DNA of 64,000 bases, from the NCBI RefSeq assembly GCF_000219535.2, contig NZ_CP007806.1, positions 2,390,501 to 2,454,500 on the forward strand, read 5' to 3'. This DNA is from Brevibacillus laterosporus LMG 15441 (GTDB lineage: Bacteria > Bacillota > Bacilli > Brevibacillales > Brevibacillaceae). The notes beneath the pieces are model-generated. The model was not told the origin of the DNA. It did no database searches and saw only the letters and a list, made by a program, of their open reading frames with translations. A program made the translations under genes and the position numbers. How positions within the stretch are numbered: position 1 is the first letter of the stretch; every line of letters starts with the position of its first letter. This document shows, piece after piece, positions 19,131 through 26,763 of this stretch.

Positions 19131-19772
19131 GCATATGTGCATAACAATCCTGTGAGTAATGTTGATCCTACTGGGAATTGGTGTGAATCTAAGGATGGAA
19201 GGTGGGCACATCCTGGCGGATGTAGTAGTAAATCCAGCAAAAAGTCTCATGATAATGATCATAGTGGTGACTTTATCATTGAAAACGGTAAAGTTATTGG
19301 GGCTTTCAAATATGATGATGGTAGTGGGGCCAGAGAATTAGAAGGATTTGAAGATCCATTTACTTACATTACAGGTGTTGGTGGGCTACTAAAAGGGGCA
19401 ATCAAGGCTGGAGCTAAAAAAGCTTCACAAGAAGCTACAGCTACTTTTATCAAAATGGATTTGCAGTTTTTTTCTAAAATTAATTTAAGTATTAAGCCTG
19501 CTGTAAGTAATAAAAAATTACAAAACATTGTAAATGAATTGTATAAAGGGCAAAATATGCCTAAATTAATCGGAAATGGAACTACTATGGATGCTATTCG
19601 TTTTGAGCTGAAAGCAGGTATACCAGTTGGTGGAAAATTCCATAGTCAAAAAGGTCGAGACTATAGCAGAGCATTAGAAAAATTAGTGAATAATAATACA
19701 TTAAATCATCAGGAGAAACAGATTGCGCAGGCGTTATTAAATGATCTGAGAAATGCTTTAGCTGGTAAATAA
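17991..19772 (+). CDS. Orphan Rhs tip, module 2, with a different toxin
   Basis: The frame is open from 17967; the first Met (17991) is simply an internal Met of the Rhs repeat. From there the product has 593 residues and no signal peptide. About 380 residues copy the Rhs core of the full-length protein, ending DPTGNW. A pretoxin segment follows (FIIENGKVIGAFKYDD, GFEDPFTYITGVGGLLKGA) and ends in MDLQFFSK (19455-19478), a linker often seen just before toxin domains. The last ~100 residues (LQNIVNELYKG, IGNGTTMDAIRFEL, GGKFHSQKG) differ entirely from the tip of module 1. Alone it is probably silent; fused to the main gene by recombination it would be secreted. Confidence 0.8.
   Translation: MQVLSGKKVVETEKNTYDPTTRQLLTQQNNDTRVSYTYDSFLRPTSMTTFGRTYEQRYEDEDDTPDSIVYPDGTATAYTYDELGRILSVKYPGMGKITYEYDTSTTGDTVHVQYPNGTQIEKGFNSFGQTTDVQHFQANNKAWEEQNQYNGFGNLVETTVNQSASTFGYDKLDRIRKETTPTRKQTYTYDERGNRQSVVTAKSPMIADSSYTYDALNRLNTYTKNGKESTYTYYPGELRASKEIDGKTTHYVYLNSNVIEELDEKNNLQARNIWGNELLYRDDVKDDKQGYYYTNTHGDIVEIKDKAGQTLNKYEYDLWGNVESKQETMSNPFLYAGEIYDEESGLIYLRARYYDPNDGRFITEDTYKGQVDNPLSLNRYAYVHNNPVSNVDPTGNWCESKDGRWAHPGGCSSKSSKKSHDNDHSGDFIIENGKVIGAFKYDDGSGARELEGFEDPFTYITGVGGLLKGAIKAGAKKASQEATATFIKMDLQFFSKINLSIKPAVSNKKLQNIVNELYKGQNMPKLIGNGTTMDAIRFELKAGIPVGGKFHSQKGRDYSRALEKLVNNNTLNHQEKQIAQALLNDLRNALAGK
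19161..19478 (+). repeat. Pretoxin direct repeat, copy A (module 2)
   Basis: About 318 bases encoding the DPTGNW to MDLQFFSK pretoxin region recur almost unchanged at 22056-22373 (offset 2,895, frame preserved). Identity stops immediately after MDLQFFSK, where the two toxins diverge. Confidence 0.85.
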
Positions 19773-19794
19773 AGATATTGGGAGTGAATTAAAC

Positions 19795-20154
19795 ATGGAG
19801 TACAATGATTTAGTTCAAACATTGTTAGTAGAAATACCAGAACTTAACCCTGTGTATGAAGAAGAAATTGAGTGGTTAAAGGAAGATTTACCTCATGTAA
19901 TTTTTGGTATTGTTTTTAATCCGTATTTAATTGAAATTCTGAATTTACATGACCAAGAGAAAAAACTAAAAGCGATTTTTATATTCTTAGAAAAAATGGC
20001 AATGAGTTCTGATGAAAAAGTAAAGGAGGTATTAGTTACCACTATTCTTGAATCGTTAATAACGGAAAGGAACATTATTGTTAAAGCAAAGCATTATATG
20101 GGGAGTGTAACAAAGAAATTGTGTGAACAGCTAGAAATAGCATATGGATACTAA
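19795..20154 (+). CDS. Putative immunity protein 2
   Basis: The product has 119 residues and is acidic, helical and cytoplasmic. It starts 22 bases after orphan toxin 2 with GGGAGTG as ribosome binding site. The sequence (IPELNPVYEEEIEWL, LPHVIFGIVFNPYL) resembles a small immunity-type family I know from Firmicute toxin loci (possibly DUF7674), but I cannot confirm the name. Position behind toxin 2 and the intact frame support an immunity role. A weak hairpin (20170-20199) follows. Confidence 0.6.
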   Translation: MEYNDLVQTLLVEIPELNPVYEEEIEWLKEDLPHVIFGIVFNPYLIEILNLHDQEKKLKAIFIFLEKMAMSSDEKVKEVLVTTILESLITERNIIVKAKHYMGSVTKKLCEQLEIAYGY

Positions 20155-20217
20155 ATAAATTTATTCGACACCTCATTGGGCCGTTATTCTCGGTGAGGTA
20201 TTGATTTAAATTATAGT

Positions 20218-20553
20218 GATAGTGGTAGAAGACATCCTAAAATGGGTGGATGAAAACCAATACAATGATTAACGACGCTTTACTTTCGGGTAATTACTTA
20301 AAAAACTATGAATAAAGCTAAAGATATGAAGTTGGAGGATTTATCTGGCTGTCTAGCTTCATCCTTGTTAAACCATCTATTACGTCATATTGACGGAGCT
20401 TATAAGTCGGCTTTATTTCATAGTAGGAGAGCATTAGAGTTATCTCCTAACATTATTAGTTTGAAAGAAAATTTGTTGTTTTTTCATACCGTTCCAGATC
20501 GATTGATATGTAAAGAGGAGGCTATAAAGTATATATTTTACCCCAACGAGTAA
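20218..20553 (+). pseudogene. Remnant of a further toxin/immunity pair
   Basis: Bases 20218-20253 encode the last residues of a lost protein (DSGRRHPKMGG then stop). Twelve bases on, an ATG at 20265 opens a second frame (MINDALLSGNYLKNYE) that hits a stop at 20313. The matching continuation is one frame over (KAKDMKLEDLSGCLASSLL to the stop at 20553). The arrangement, toxin tail then a small gene then a module-type terminator, is that of the intact modules, so this is read as a decayed extra pair. The 81-residue frame from 20308 could still be translated, but has no ribosome binding site. I do not recognise either family. Confidence 0.5.
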
Positions 20554-20575
20554 TCTCGTTTGGGGTTTCTTTTTG
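20538..20575 (+). terminator. Module terminator
   Basis: CCCCAACGAG pairs with CTCGTTTGGGG around TAAT, then TTTCTTTTT. Its design closely resembles the hairpins at 21634 and 23014. Confidence 0.85.
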
Positions 20576-20611
20576 CTTTGAAACCGCCATTCAAAAGATG
20601 AAGAATCGGGC

Positions 20612-21043
20612 TTGATTTATCTGCGAGCAAGGTATTATGGGTATTATGATCCAAATGATGGAAGGTTTATAACAGAGGATACGTATAAGGTGCAAGTGGA
20701 TAATCCACTGTCGTTGAATCGGTATACGTATGTGCATAACAATCCTGTGAGTAATGTTGATCTTACTGGGAATTGGTACGAATCTAAGGATGGAAAATGG
20801 GCACACCCAAATACGACTAAACATATGGTTGATTACCTGACTAAAAACCCTCAAGTGAAAGAACTCAGCCCGAAGAGTAAACAGATGATAGAACAGGCAA
20901 TGTTGACTAGTTTTAGGACGGCTGTGGAGAAGGCTGTACCAAACCTTAAATCTGGAAAAAATTTTATGAATATAGGACAGTGGGAAATTGGAATAAATGT
21001 CTCTGAGACTGAGGTCGTGATTTATCACGCCTTATTCAAATAA
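20612..21043 (+). CDS. Orphan Rhs tip, module 3
   Basis: The Rhs core match starts at about 20598, 20 bases after a terminator. The frame from 20612 (TTG, an internal codon) has 143 residues. It holds the last ~50 residues of the Rhs core (with a 9-base tandem repeat giving YYGYYDPNDG) and a DLTGNWYESKDGKWAHP joint. A short toxin-like domain follows, with MVDYLTKNPQVKEL, MIEQAMLTSFRTAVEKA and FMNIGQWEIGINVSETEV. There is no pretoxin or Hint domain. It has no promoter, proper start or signal peptide, so it is a stored tip. Toxin family not recognised. The probable immunity gene begins 18 bases later. Confidence 0.65.
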   Translation: MIYLRARYYGYYDPNDGRFITEDTYKVQVDNPLSLNRYTYVHNNPVSNVDLTGNWYESKDGKWAHPNTTKHMVDYLTKNPQVKELSPKSKQMIEQAMLTSFRTAVEKAVPNLKSGKNFMNIGQWEIGINVSETEVVIYHALFK

Positions 21044-21061
21044 TTGGGGAGGTATGTATAT

Positions 21062-21619
21062 ATGAAGTTACGTTATTCGTCTGTCACTGATAGTATTACT
21101 TCTACTTCTCGCAGTATTGAATATATGGGAGATAAGTTCGTACTCGTAACTATTACTATAGATGCCCCTACACCTGAAAAGTCATATTTCTTTAAAGGGG
21201 GCTTTCAGTGGAGGCTGTATGATAAAGCAGAACCTTTAATAGCTTCATTGGATATAAGAGATGATATAGATGTTAGCAATGGGATTTTTACAGAAATTAG
21301 ATTTTTTATTAGTGAACCCTTTATTCAAAAATCTGTTAGGATGCTCAACCAAGAAAAAATACAAGGTGTACCTATATTAGGGTTAGACTGTAAAGAAACT
21401 AATGATGGATATTATCATGAGCAAATGGGAAATTACACCTTCTATCTTATTGATAACTTTTTATATTGTTTATTTGGTGATATTGAGGTGGCAACAGTGA
21501 TACAAATAAATGAGGAGTTTGGTTGTTTACTTGACTGTCAGAAGGAACTTTCAGGTTTTTTTATTAGCAACCTTAGCGATCAAGAGATAAAAGTGTTTCA
21601 TAATGCTAACTTAGTGTAA
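21062..21619 (+). CDS. Putative immunity protein 3
   Basis: The product has 185 residues. The ATG at 21062 is chosen because GGGGAGGT lies 8 bases upstream; a TTG at 21044 is also in frame but would overlap that box. The protein looks beta-rich (KFVLVTITIDAPTPEKSYFF, GGFQWRLYD, TFYLIDNFLYCLFGD), has no signal peptide, and I do not recognise the family. It follows orphan toxin 3 by 18 bases and ends 15 bases before a module terminator, which supports immunity. Confidence 0.6.
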   Translation: MKLRYSSVTDSITSTSRSIEYMGDKFVLVTITIDAPTPEKSYFFKGGFQWRLYDKAEPLIASLDIRDDIDVSNGIFTEIRFFISEPFIQKSVRMLNQEKIQGVPILGLDCKETNDGYYHEQMGNYTFYLIDNFLYCLFGDIEVATVIQINEEFGCLLDCQKELSGFFISNLSDQEIKVFHNANLV

Positions 21620-21633
21620 TCTCATATTAATTG

Positions 21634-21668
21634 CCCCAACTAGTAATCACAGTTGGGGTTTCTTTTTT
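21634..21668 (+). terminator. Module terminator
   Basis: CCCCAACT and AGTTGGGG pair around AGTAATCAC, followed by TTTCTTTTTT. Confidence 0.85.
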
Positions 21669-21687
21669 CCTATAGAAAAAGCTAGAT

Positions 21688-22049
21688 AAAAGAACAACCT
21701 CCAAGCCCGGAACATCTGGGGGAATGAGCTTCTCTACCGGGATGATGTAAAGGATGAAAAACAAGGCTATTACTATACAAATGCCCATGGGACAATCGTA
21801 GAAATAAAGGATAAAGCCGGGCAGACCCTAATAAATATGAGTACGACCTATGGGGAAATGTAAAGAGAAACAGGAAACGATGTCCAATCCGTTCTTGTAT
21901 GTATGATGAAGAATCGGGCTTGATTGATCTGCGTGTCAGGTATTATGATCCAAATGATGGAAGGTTTATTACAGAAGATACGTATAGGAGGCAAGTGGAT
22001 AATCCGCTTAGTTTGAAATCGGTATACGTATGTGCATAACAATCCTGTG
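21688..22049 (+). pseudogene. Decayed Rhs core at the head of module 4
   Basis: The bases match the Rhs core of modules 1 and 2 from KNNLQARNIWGNELLYRDD to LSLNRYTYVHNNP, but with several small deletions and at least four frame changes. Unlike the one-base lesions elsewhere, these multiple indels mark true decay. The frame is restored close to the pretoxin region. Confidence 0.8.
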
Positions 22050-22664
22050 AGCAATGTTGATCCTACTGGGAATTGGTGTGAATCTAAGGATGGAAAGTGG
22101 GCACATCCTGGCGGATGTAGTAGTAAATCTAGCAAAAAGTCTCATGATAATGATCATAGTGGTGACTTTATCATTGAAAACGGTAAAGTTATTGGGGCTT
22201 TCAAATATGATGATGGTAGTGGGGCCAGAGAATTAGAAGGATTTGAAGATCCATTTACTTACATTACAGGTGTTGGTGGGCTACTAAAAGGGGCAATCAA
22301 GGCTGGAGCTAAAAAAGCTTCACAAGAAGCTACTGCTACTTTTATCAAAATGGATTTGCAGTTTTTTTCTAAGAATATAGGACAGGGTTGGATTAAACAT
22401 GAGGTTTATAATGAGGTAAGGAATAGATTTGGTAAAGAAGGTATAGGGGTATTTCTTAAGGCAATGCAAAAGGGAATTGTTGGCCCTGAAAGTATGAGCG
22501 GCATTAAAAGACTATCGGGTAATGGGATAAAATTTGGTAAGAAAACATATCAATACCAAATTAAAGTTTTAGATAAGAGATATGGTGATTGGAGAGTTTA
22601 TGGTAACTATGATAAAAAATCTGGTCATATCATATTCGATTACTTTGATAAAGGTAAGCATTAG
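22032..22664 (+). CDS. Orphan Rhs tip, module 4: pretoxin plus a third kind of toxin
   Basis: The frame has 210 residues from an internal Met (VHNNPVSNVDPTGNW). The pretoxin part is nearly identical to module 2 up to MDLQFFSK (22350-22373). The toxin after it is different: WIKHEVYNEVRNRFGKEGI, GIVGPESMSGIKRLSGNG, and a C-terminal DWRVYGNYDKKSGHIIFDYF. The same toxin family appears, decayed and diverged, in module 5. The closing strand pattern with a conserved Tyr/Arg pair and final His recalls RelE/BECR-type RNases, but that is a guess. No signal peptide, start or promoter. The probable immunity gene starts 14 bases later. Confidence 0.7.
   Translation: MHNNPVSNVDPTGNWCESKDGKWAHPGGCSSKSSKKSHDNDHSGDFIIENGKVIGAFKYDDGSGARELEGFEDPFTYITGVGGLLKGAIKAGAKKASQEATATFIKMDLQFFSKNIGQGWIKHEVYNEVRNRFGKEGIGVFLKAMQKGIVGPESMSGIKRLSGNGIKFGKKTYQYQIKVLDKRYGDWRVYGNYDKKSGHIIFDYFDKGKH
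22056..22373 (+). repeat. Pretoxin direct repeat, copy B (module 4)
   Basis: Copy of 19161-19478. See that entry. Confidence 0.85.
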
Positions 22665-22678
22665 AAGGGGGTGACATA

Positions 22679-22999
22679 ATGGATATAAAAGCACTTAAAG
22701 AGTGGGTTCTAACAAATAACCTAGAAGATCGTGCTATAAAAGGCTTCTGGAATACATTTAGTAATTACAAAGAAGAAAATTTTGATGCATTTGAAAAAGA
22801 TTATAAGAACTATGAAAGTAAGCATATATCATTGTTTGTAGATACAGTTTCTCTTACCATTACAAATTGGCCTGATGAAGACTACAATCATGTTGTTATT
22901 TCCGTGCGGTTTCAGTATAAGGGGAAAGCATCGGGCATATACAAAATGGTCTTTAAATTAACAGGAGAGGTAGAAGACGACTACTTAACTATTTACTAG
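22679..22999 (+). CDS. Putative immunity protein 4
   Basis: The product has 106 residues, with AGAAGGGGGTG before the ATG. Features include LKEWVLTNNLEDRAIKGFW at the start and a TITNWPDED segment. A decayed homologue follows the related toxin of module 5, so toxin 4 and this protein form a pair that has been kept together through duplication and divergence. That co-inheritance is the best evidence for immunity. Family not recognised. Confidence 0.68.
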   Translation: MDIKALKEWVLTNNLEDRAIKGFWNTFSNYKEENFDAFEKDYKNYESKHISLFVDTVSLTITNWPDEDYNHVVISVRFQYKGKASGIYKMVFKLTGEVEDDYLTIY

Positions 23000-23013
23000 A
23001 TTTATCTGTTTTC

Positions 23014-23053
23014 CACTCCAAACGAGCAAACAACTCGTCTGGGGTTCTTTTTG
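23014..23053 (+). terminator. Module terminator
   Basis: ACTCCAAACGAG pairs with CTCGTCTGGGGT around CAAACAA, followed by TCTTTTTG. Confidence 0.75.
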
Positions 23054-23059
23054 TTCGAA

Positions 23060-23546
23060 TTTCGTACTGAGGATAATACGTATCCAGATGACGGTTATTG
23101 AAGCGAGAGAATTAGAAGGATTTGAATATCCATTTACTTACATCACAGGTGTTGGTGGCCTGCTAAAAGGTGCTGTAAAAACAGGAGCCAAAAAGGCTAC
23201 ACAAGAAGTTACCAACTTATTAAGATGGATTTACAATTTTTTTCAAAGGAACAAGTAAATATACTGAGCCTTGGATTCAAAAAAATGCTTATAAAGCTAT
23301 TACAGACAAATTTGAAAAAAAAAGGCTTGTAAATTTGCAGAAGCAATGAAAAAAGGTTTGGTAGGTCCAAAGGGACAAGAAGGAATAAAACCACTTAAAG
23401 GATCTCTTAAAAAAAATGGAGTAATATATACACATGAAATAAAGGTTCTTGACAAACAACTGGGAGACTATCGAATTTATGGACGCTTCGATAAAGAACG
23501 TTCACAATTTATCTTTGATTGGTTTGATAAAGGATTGCATAATTAA
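23060..23546 (+). pseudogene. Decayed orphan tip, module 5 (homologue of toxin 4)
   Basis: A trace of the Rhs core (TEDNTYPDD) is joined to a shortened pretoxin (ARELEGFEYPFTYITGVGGLLKGA). After a frame change come MDLQFFSK (23225-23248) and, after further frame changes, the toxin (EPWIQKNAYKAITDKFEKK, GLVGPKGQEGIKPL, DYRIYGRFDKERSQFIFDWF). The toxin aligns along its length with toxin 4, but clearly diverged. An intact 66-residue end frame (23346-23546) remains. Confidence 0.75.
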
Positions 23547-23571
23547 AATTTTAATTTGGGAGTGATAGTAT

Positions 23572-23850
23572 TTGACTTTTGATGAATTAAGAGAATGGTC
23601 TATACAACATAATGTTGAAAAAAGGACAAAAGAAGGGTTTTTAGATGTTATTACGAACTAGGAAATGATTCTCCTAATAGGATTGATGAATATTTTGGAG
23701 ACAAATTCAATCCTGAATATCTGGAAATCAATATTTATAAAGTTGCTTTTACAATTGCAAATTGGCCAGTCGTTAAGTTGCAACAAGCAGGCGTTACGAA
23801 TAAGAAGATATTTTATTTAATTCACATCCTTCGTCTTCAGGCATCATAGG
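23572..23850 (+). pseudogene. Decayed immunity gene 5 (homologue of immunity 4)
   Basis: A TTG start behind GGGAGTG opens MTFDELREWSIQHNVEKRTKEGF. After a stop at about 23658 the match resumes one frame over (NRIDEYFGDKFNPEYLEI, FTIANWPVV). It aligns with immunity 4 (LKEWVLTNNLEDRAIKGFW, TITNWPDED). The 3' end is lost; I see nothing coding from 23850 to 24040. Confidence 0.7.
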
Positions 23851-24039
23851 ATTTATTATTGAGTCTGTGATATTACTGCTGTTAAGGGAAGATATTGGTG
23901 CTGAAGTGTATTACGAGAATGTGATGAGACTCTTTATTTGGATATGATTATCTGATGGTTATCCATACACACAATCTATCGAACCCATAATTCCTAATAT
24001 TGAAAAGATGGGGATGTTGTGGAACTCCAAAAAGACCTT

Positions 24040-24495
24040 TTGGGTGGTACACTCTACTTGGCGGGATTTTCCCATTGAACTACTACTTCTGGTGACACCT
24101 CCTTTCCCACTCCTTGTACTTTTTTTAAACATCAAGTTGTTGTTTTAAGAGCCTATTTTCTTGTTTCAATTTCTCCAACTCTGATGTAAATTCCACCCCT
24201 TTCTCATACGTGTACTGTTTACCTACAGACTGCTCAAAACGATGTGTCTCGCCATTTCTATACCATCGCATTTATGTTTTAAGTTGTGTTTTGTTTTTAA
24301 TACAAAACTGATCCATCACTTCTTTCACGGGGATACCAGCCAATCTCATCTCAACAGCCTTCATCTTAATTTCCATAGGGTAACTCACTCTCGTTGCCAA
24401 ATCAAAACACCTCCAGGCTACTTCCATATCGTAAGATGTGGAAGTAACCTGGAGGTGTTTTGATTTGTCTCACGTTATGGGGTCAGTCCCCTAAG
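24040..24495 (-). mobile_element. IS3-family (IS150-like) remnant, orfA end
   Basis: Reading the minus strand from 24495, an end GGGGACTGACCCC is followed by CATAACGTGAGACAAATC and then a degenerate OrfA: TRVSYPMEIKMKAVEMRLAG (helix-turn-helix start), an in-frame stop, GETHRFEQSVGKQYTYEKGV, and a leucine-zipper-like LEKLKQENRLLKQQLDV. No orfB remains. The same end and the same coding sequence occur on the + strand at 60828, so the two are copies of one element. An imperfect hairpin with AACACCTCCAGG arms lies inside the end. Confidence 0.75.
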
Positions 24496-24702
24496 AGTAG
24501 CTAAGGTAGAGAACGATCTTTTTTTATGCACTTCGTGCAACAAGACAATCAAATACTGCTTAAGGTTAACTAATAAATTGGATTTCTCGACAACCTGCTA
24601 TTAAATTGTTAAATTTCCAAAATATACATTTTTACTTTCAATTGTATGTATAGTATTTTTTATAGGTATTTGCATCTTATATCTAAAAGAGGGGATAATC
24701 TC

Positions 24703-26055
24703 ATGAAACCTGAATTGAATCCCATTAACCCCCATACAGGACATACCTATAAGAAAACGTATATCCCAGTAATAACAAAATTCTGGATCAGTCACGCAGC
24801 TGCTTTGCTTTGGATGTGCTTTTCTATTTACTTGGCGCTTCCATGGTTAGAAGACCTTGCGCATATTGTATCCTTTCCTTTAGCTTTATTAATTATCGGA
24901 GGTATATCATACATTCCTGGCTATATGAATGCCTTTTTAGTAATAAGTTTAATTCTTGATCGTCAGCCTGCTTTCAAAAATGAATTTCCTCATGATGAGA
25001 TTATCGTTCTTATAGCTGCCTATAACGAAGAGAGACAAATCTATCAAACTTTGCAATATATAAATAAACAAGATTATCACGGGAAAATTAAGGTATTTGT
25101 TATTAATAATTGTTCTACAGATCAAACAGTTCACGAAGTCATAAAAGCAAAAAAAGAATTAGGTATTGAAATTACATTACTTCATGAAGAAATGCCGGGA
25201 AAATTCCATGCCTTGAACCATGCTCTAAAATTTGTTGAAACTCCTTATGTCATTACGATCGATGCAGATACACTGCTTCCTAAATCCTCTATACGTTATC
25301 TTGTAGCACGTATGAAATCTAGCCCAGAAAATGTTTGTGCTGTTGCTGGCTCGGTTCTGACCAAAAACAGCAGAGAAAACTTTTGGACAAAAATTCAAGA
25401 ATGGGATTACTTTTTGGGTATTGCGTCTATTAAAAGACTTCAAGGCCTATATCAAGGAACTTTAGTTGCTCAAGGAGCCTTTAGTATATATAAAACACAA
25501 TGTGTAAAAGAAGTCGGTGGTTGGCCAGATGCTATAGGTGAAGATATTGTTTTAACATGGCGTTTACTTGAGAAAAAGTGGAAAGTTTATTTTGAGCCAT
25601 TGGCAGTTTCATTTACTGAAGTACCTAGTTCCCTTAAGCACTTTGTCAGACAGAGAGCAAGATGGGCAAGAGGTATGATAGAAGGTTTAAATGAAATAAA
25701 GCCATGGAACCAGCCTCAAGTATTTGTTAAATACTTAACTGGAATTAATTTAATCATGCCGTATTTAGATCTTACTTATACACTATTTTGGCTTCCTGGG
25801 CTGATATTGACTTTTTTCGGTTATTACTGGATTGTTGGCCCAATGACACTTCTTGTTTTACCTTTAACCCTAATCAGTTATAGTATTCTTTATTTTTATC
25901 AAAGAAATTTTGTATTTAAACCTTTAAATCTTAGAATTAGAAAAAACTTTATAGGCTTTATTTTCTTTATTCTTGGCTATCAAATGATTATGTCACCTAT
26001 CTCTGTGTATGGTTATATACAAGAATTTCTTAAATTTAAAAGAAACTGGAAGTAA
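24703..26055 (+). CDS. Processive family 2 glycosyltransferase, membrane-bound
   Basis: The product has 450 residues from the ATG at 24703, preceded by AAGAGGGGA; the upstream in-frame ATG at 24646 has no box. Two membrane segments (about 29-47 and 59-85) precede the catalytic domain. The domain has AAYNEE (105-110), DAD (187-189), GED (279-281) and QRARW (317-321), the set typical of PgaC/hyaluronan-synthase-type processive enzymes. Three or four membrane segments close the protein. It should polymerise a beta-linked polysaccharide from a UDP-sugar at the membrane. The gene stands alone: no deacetylase or export partner is next to it, so the product cannot be named. Confidence 0.87.
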   Translation: MKPELNPINPHTGHTYKKTYIPVITKFWISHAAALLWMCFSIYLALPWLEDLAHIVSFPLALLIIGGISYIPGYMNAFLVISLILDRQPAFKNEFPHDEIIVLIAAYNEERQIYQTLQYINKQDYHGKIKVFVINNCSTDQTVHEVIKAKKELGIEITLLHEEMPGKFHALNHALKFVETPYVITIDADTLLPKSSIRYLVARMKSSPENVCAVAGSVLTKNSRENFWTKIQEWDYFLGIASIKRLQGLYQGTLVAQGAFSIYKTQCVKEVGGWPDAIGEDIVLTWRLLEKKWKVYFEPLAVSFTEVPSSLKHFVRQRARWARGMIEGLNEIKPWNQPQVFVKYLTGINLIMPYLDLTYTLFWLPGLILTFFGYYWIVGPMTLLVLPLTLISYSILYFYQRNFVFKPLNLRIRKNFIGFIFFILGYQMIMSPISVYGYIQEFLKFKRNWK

Positions 26056-26126
26056 GAGAGTTATCGAAGAATAAACGATTAGCTTAGGGTGTATTAGTTC
26101 AGCAAGCTAAAGTAGCAGTCAAATAT

Positions 26127-26426
26127 TTGTATTCCCGTCTACATAAAATTTTAATGGAACGTAACGAGTTTCTGGATAGTAATTTGTTCAAATCTATCTT
26201 ATCAGCATGTAAACGTATGACTGATTTAAATTACACCAAGCAAGATGCAATAAAAATCTCTGCTAAAAAATTTAAGGTAACTCAAAAAGAAATTAAAAAA
26301 TATGTAGATTTACTTGGTATAGAAAGTAAGCGGTATATTGAATCTAAGAAAACTTTTTTAACAAAAGACAACGCCAACTTTGGCCACAGAGAGCAGGAAG
26401 TAACACAAGATATAAATGTGTCGTAA
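26127..26426 (+). CDS. Hypothetical helical protein
   Basis: The frame has 99 residues from TTG, or about 90 from the ATG at 26154; neither start has a clear ribosome binding site. The composition is Lys-rich and helical (SACKRMTDLNYTKQDAIKIS, FKVTQKEIKKYVDLLGI), possibly a small DNA-binding fold. It lies between the glycosyltransferase and a regulator remnant. Family not recognised, and it may be a fragment. Confidence 0.35.
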   Translation: MYSRLHKILMERNEFLDSNLFKSILSACKRMTDLNYTKQDAIKISAKKFKVTQKEIKKYVDLLGIESKRYIESKKTFLTKDNANFGHREQEVTQDINVS

Positions 26427-26438
26427 CTAAGTGCGATG

Positions 26439-26705
26439 TTATTGTTTATTGTATTCCTCTGAAAGTCCATACCTTTTCATTTTGTTATAGAGTGTGCCGC
26501 GTGACATTCCTAATAGTTGTGCGGCTGCTTTTTTATTTCCATTTGTGCGCTCTAATGGCTGCAATATTTTTGTTTTTTCCACATTGCCTTCTCTTCCGTA
26601 CCGGGCTGGCACATATTCATTGGAAGAACAAATTGTTATGATACGTTGAAAAAGCTGGATGATGCGTCCACTATTAAATGATGGGGTGTTTGTGCTAATA
26701 AATCT
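26439..26705 (-). pseudogene. Sigma-54-dependent activator, C-terminal Fis-type HTH remnant
   Basis: The minus strand reads NGNKKAAAQLLGMSRGTLYNKMKRYGLSEEYNKQ-stop (split here as NGNKKAAAQLLGMS and RGTLYNKMKRYGL), the standard Fis-like helix-turn-helix ending of sigma-54 activators such as AcoR or BkdR. A short linker of about 45 codons precedes it in the same frame, but the AAA+ domain is absent. It is a 3' fragment and has no start codon. Confidence 0.72.
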
Positions 26706-26763
26706 TCAATTTAGTTTTTGATATATGAAAAACAAAACATTATTCTAACCAACCAACATGTTA

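Noticed and set aside
18822-19262. Long minus-strand frames opposite the Rhs repeats (also at 13444, 16139 and 18703)
   Set aside because: They mirror the repetitive Rhs coding strand, recur in both copies, and have no ribosome binding site or recognisable domain.
24242-24463. A plus-strand 73-codon frame
   Set aside because: It lies antisense to the IS3-type orfA remnant and has no start signal.
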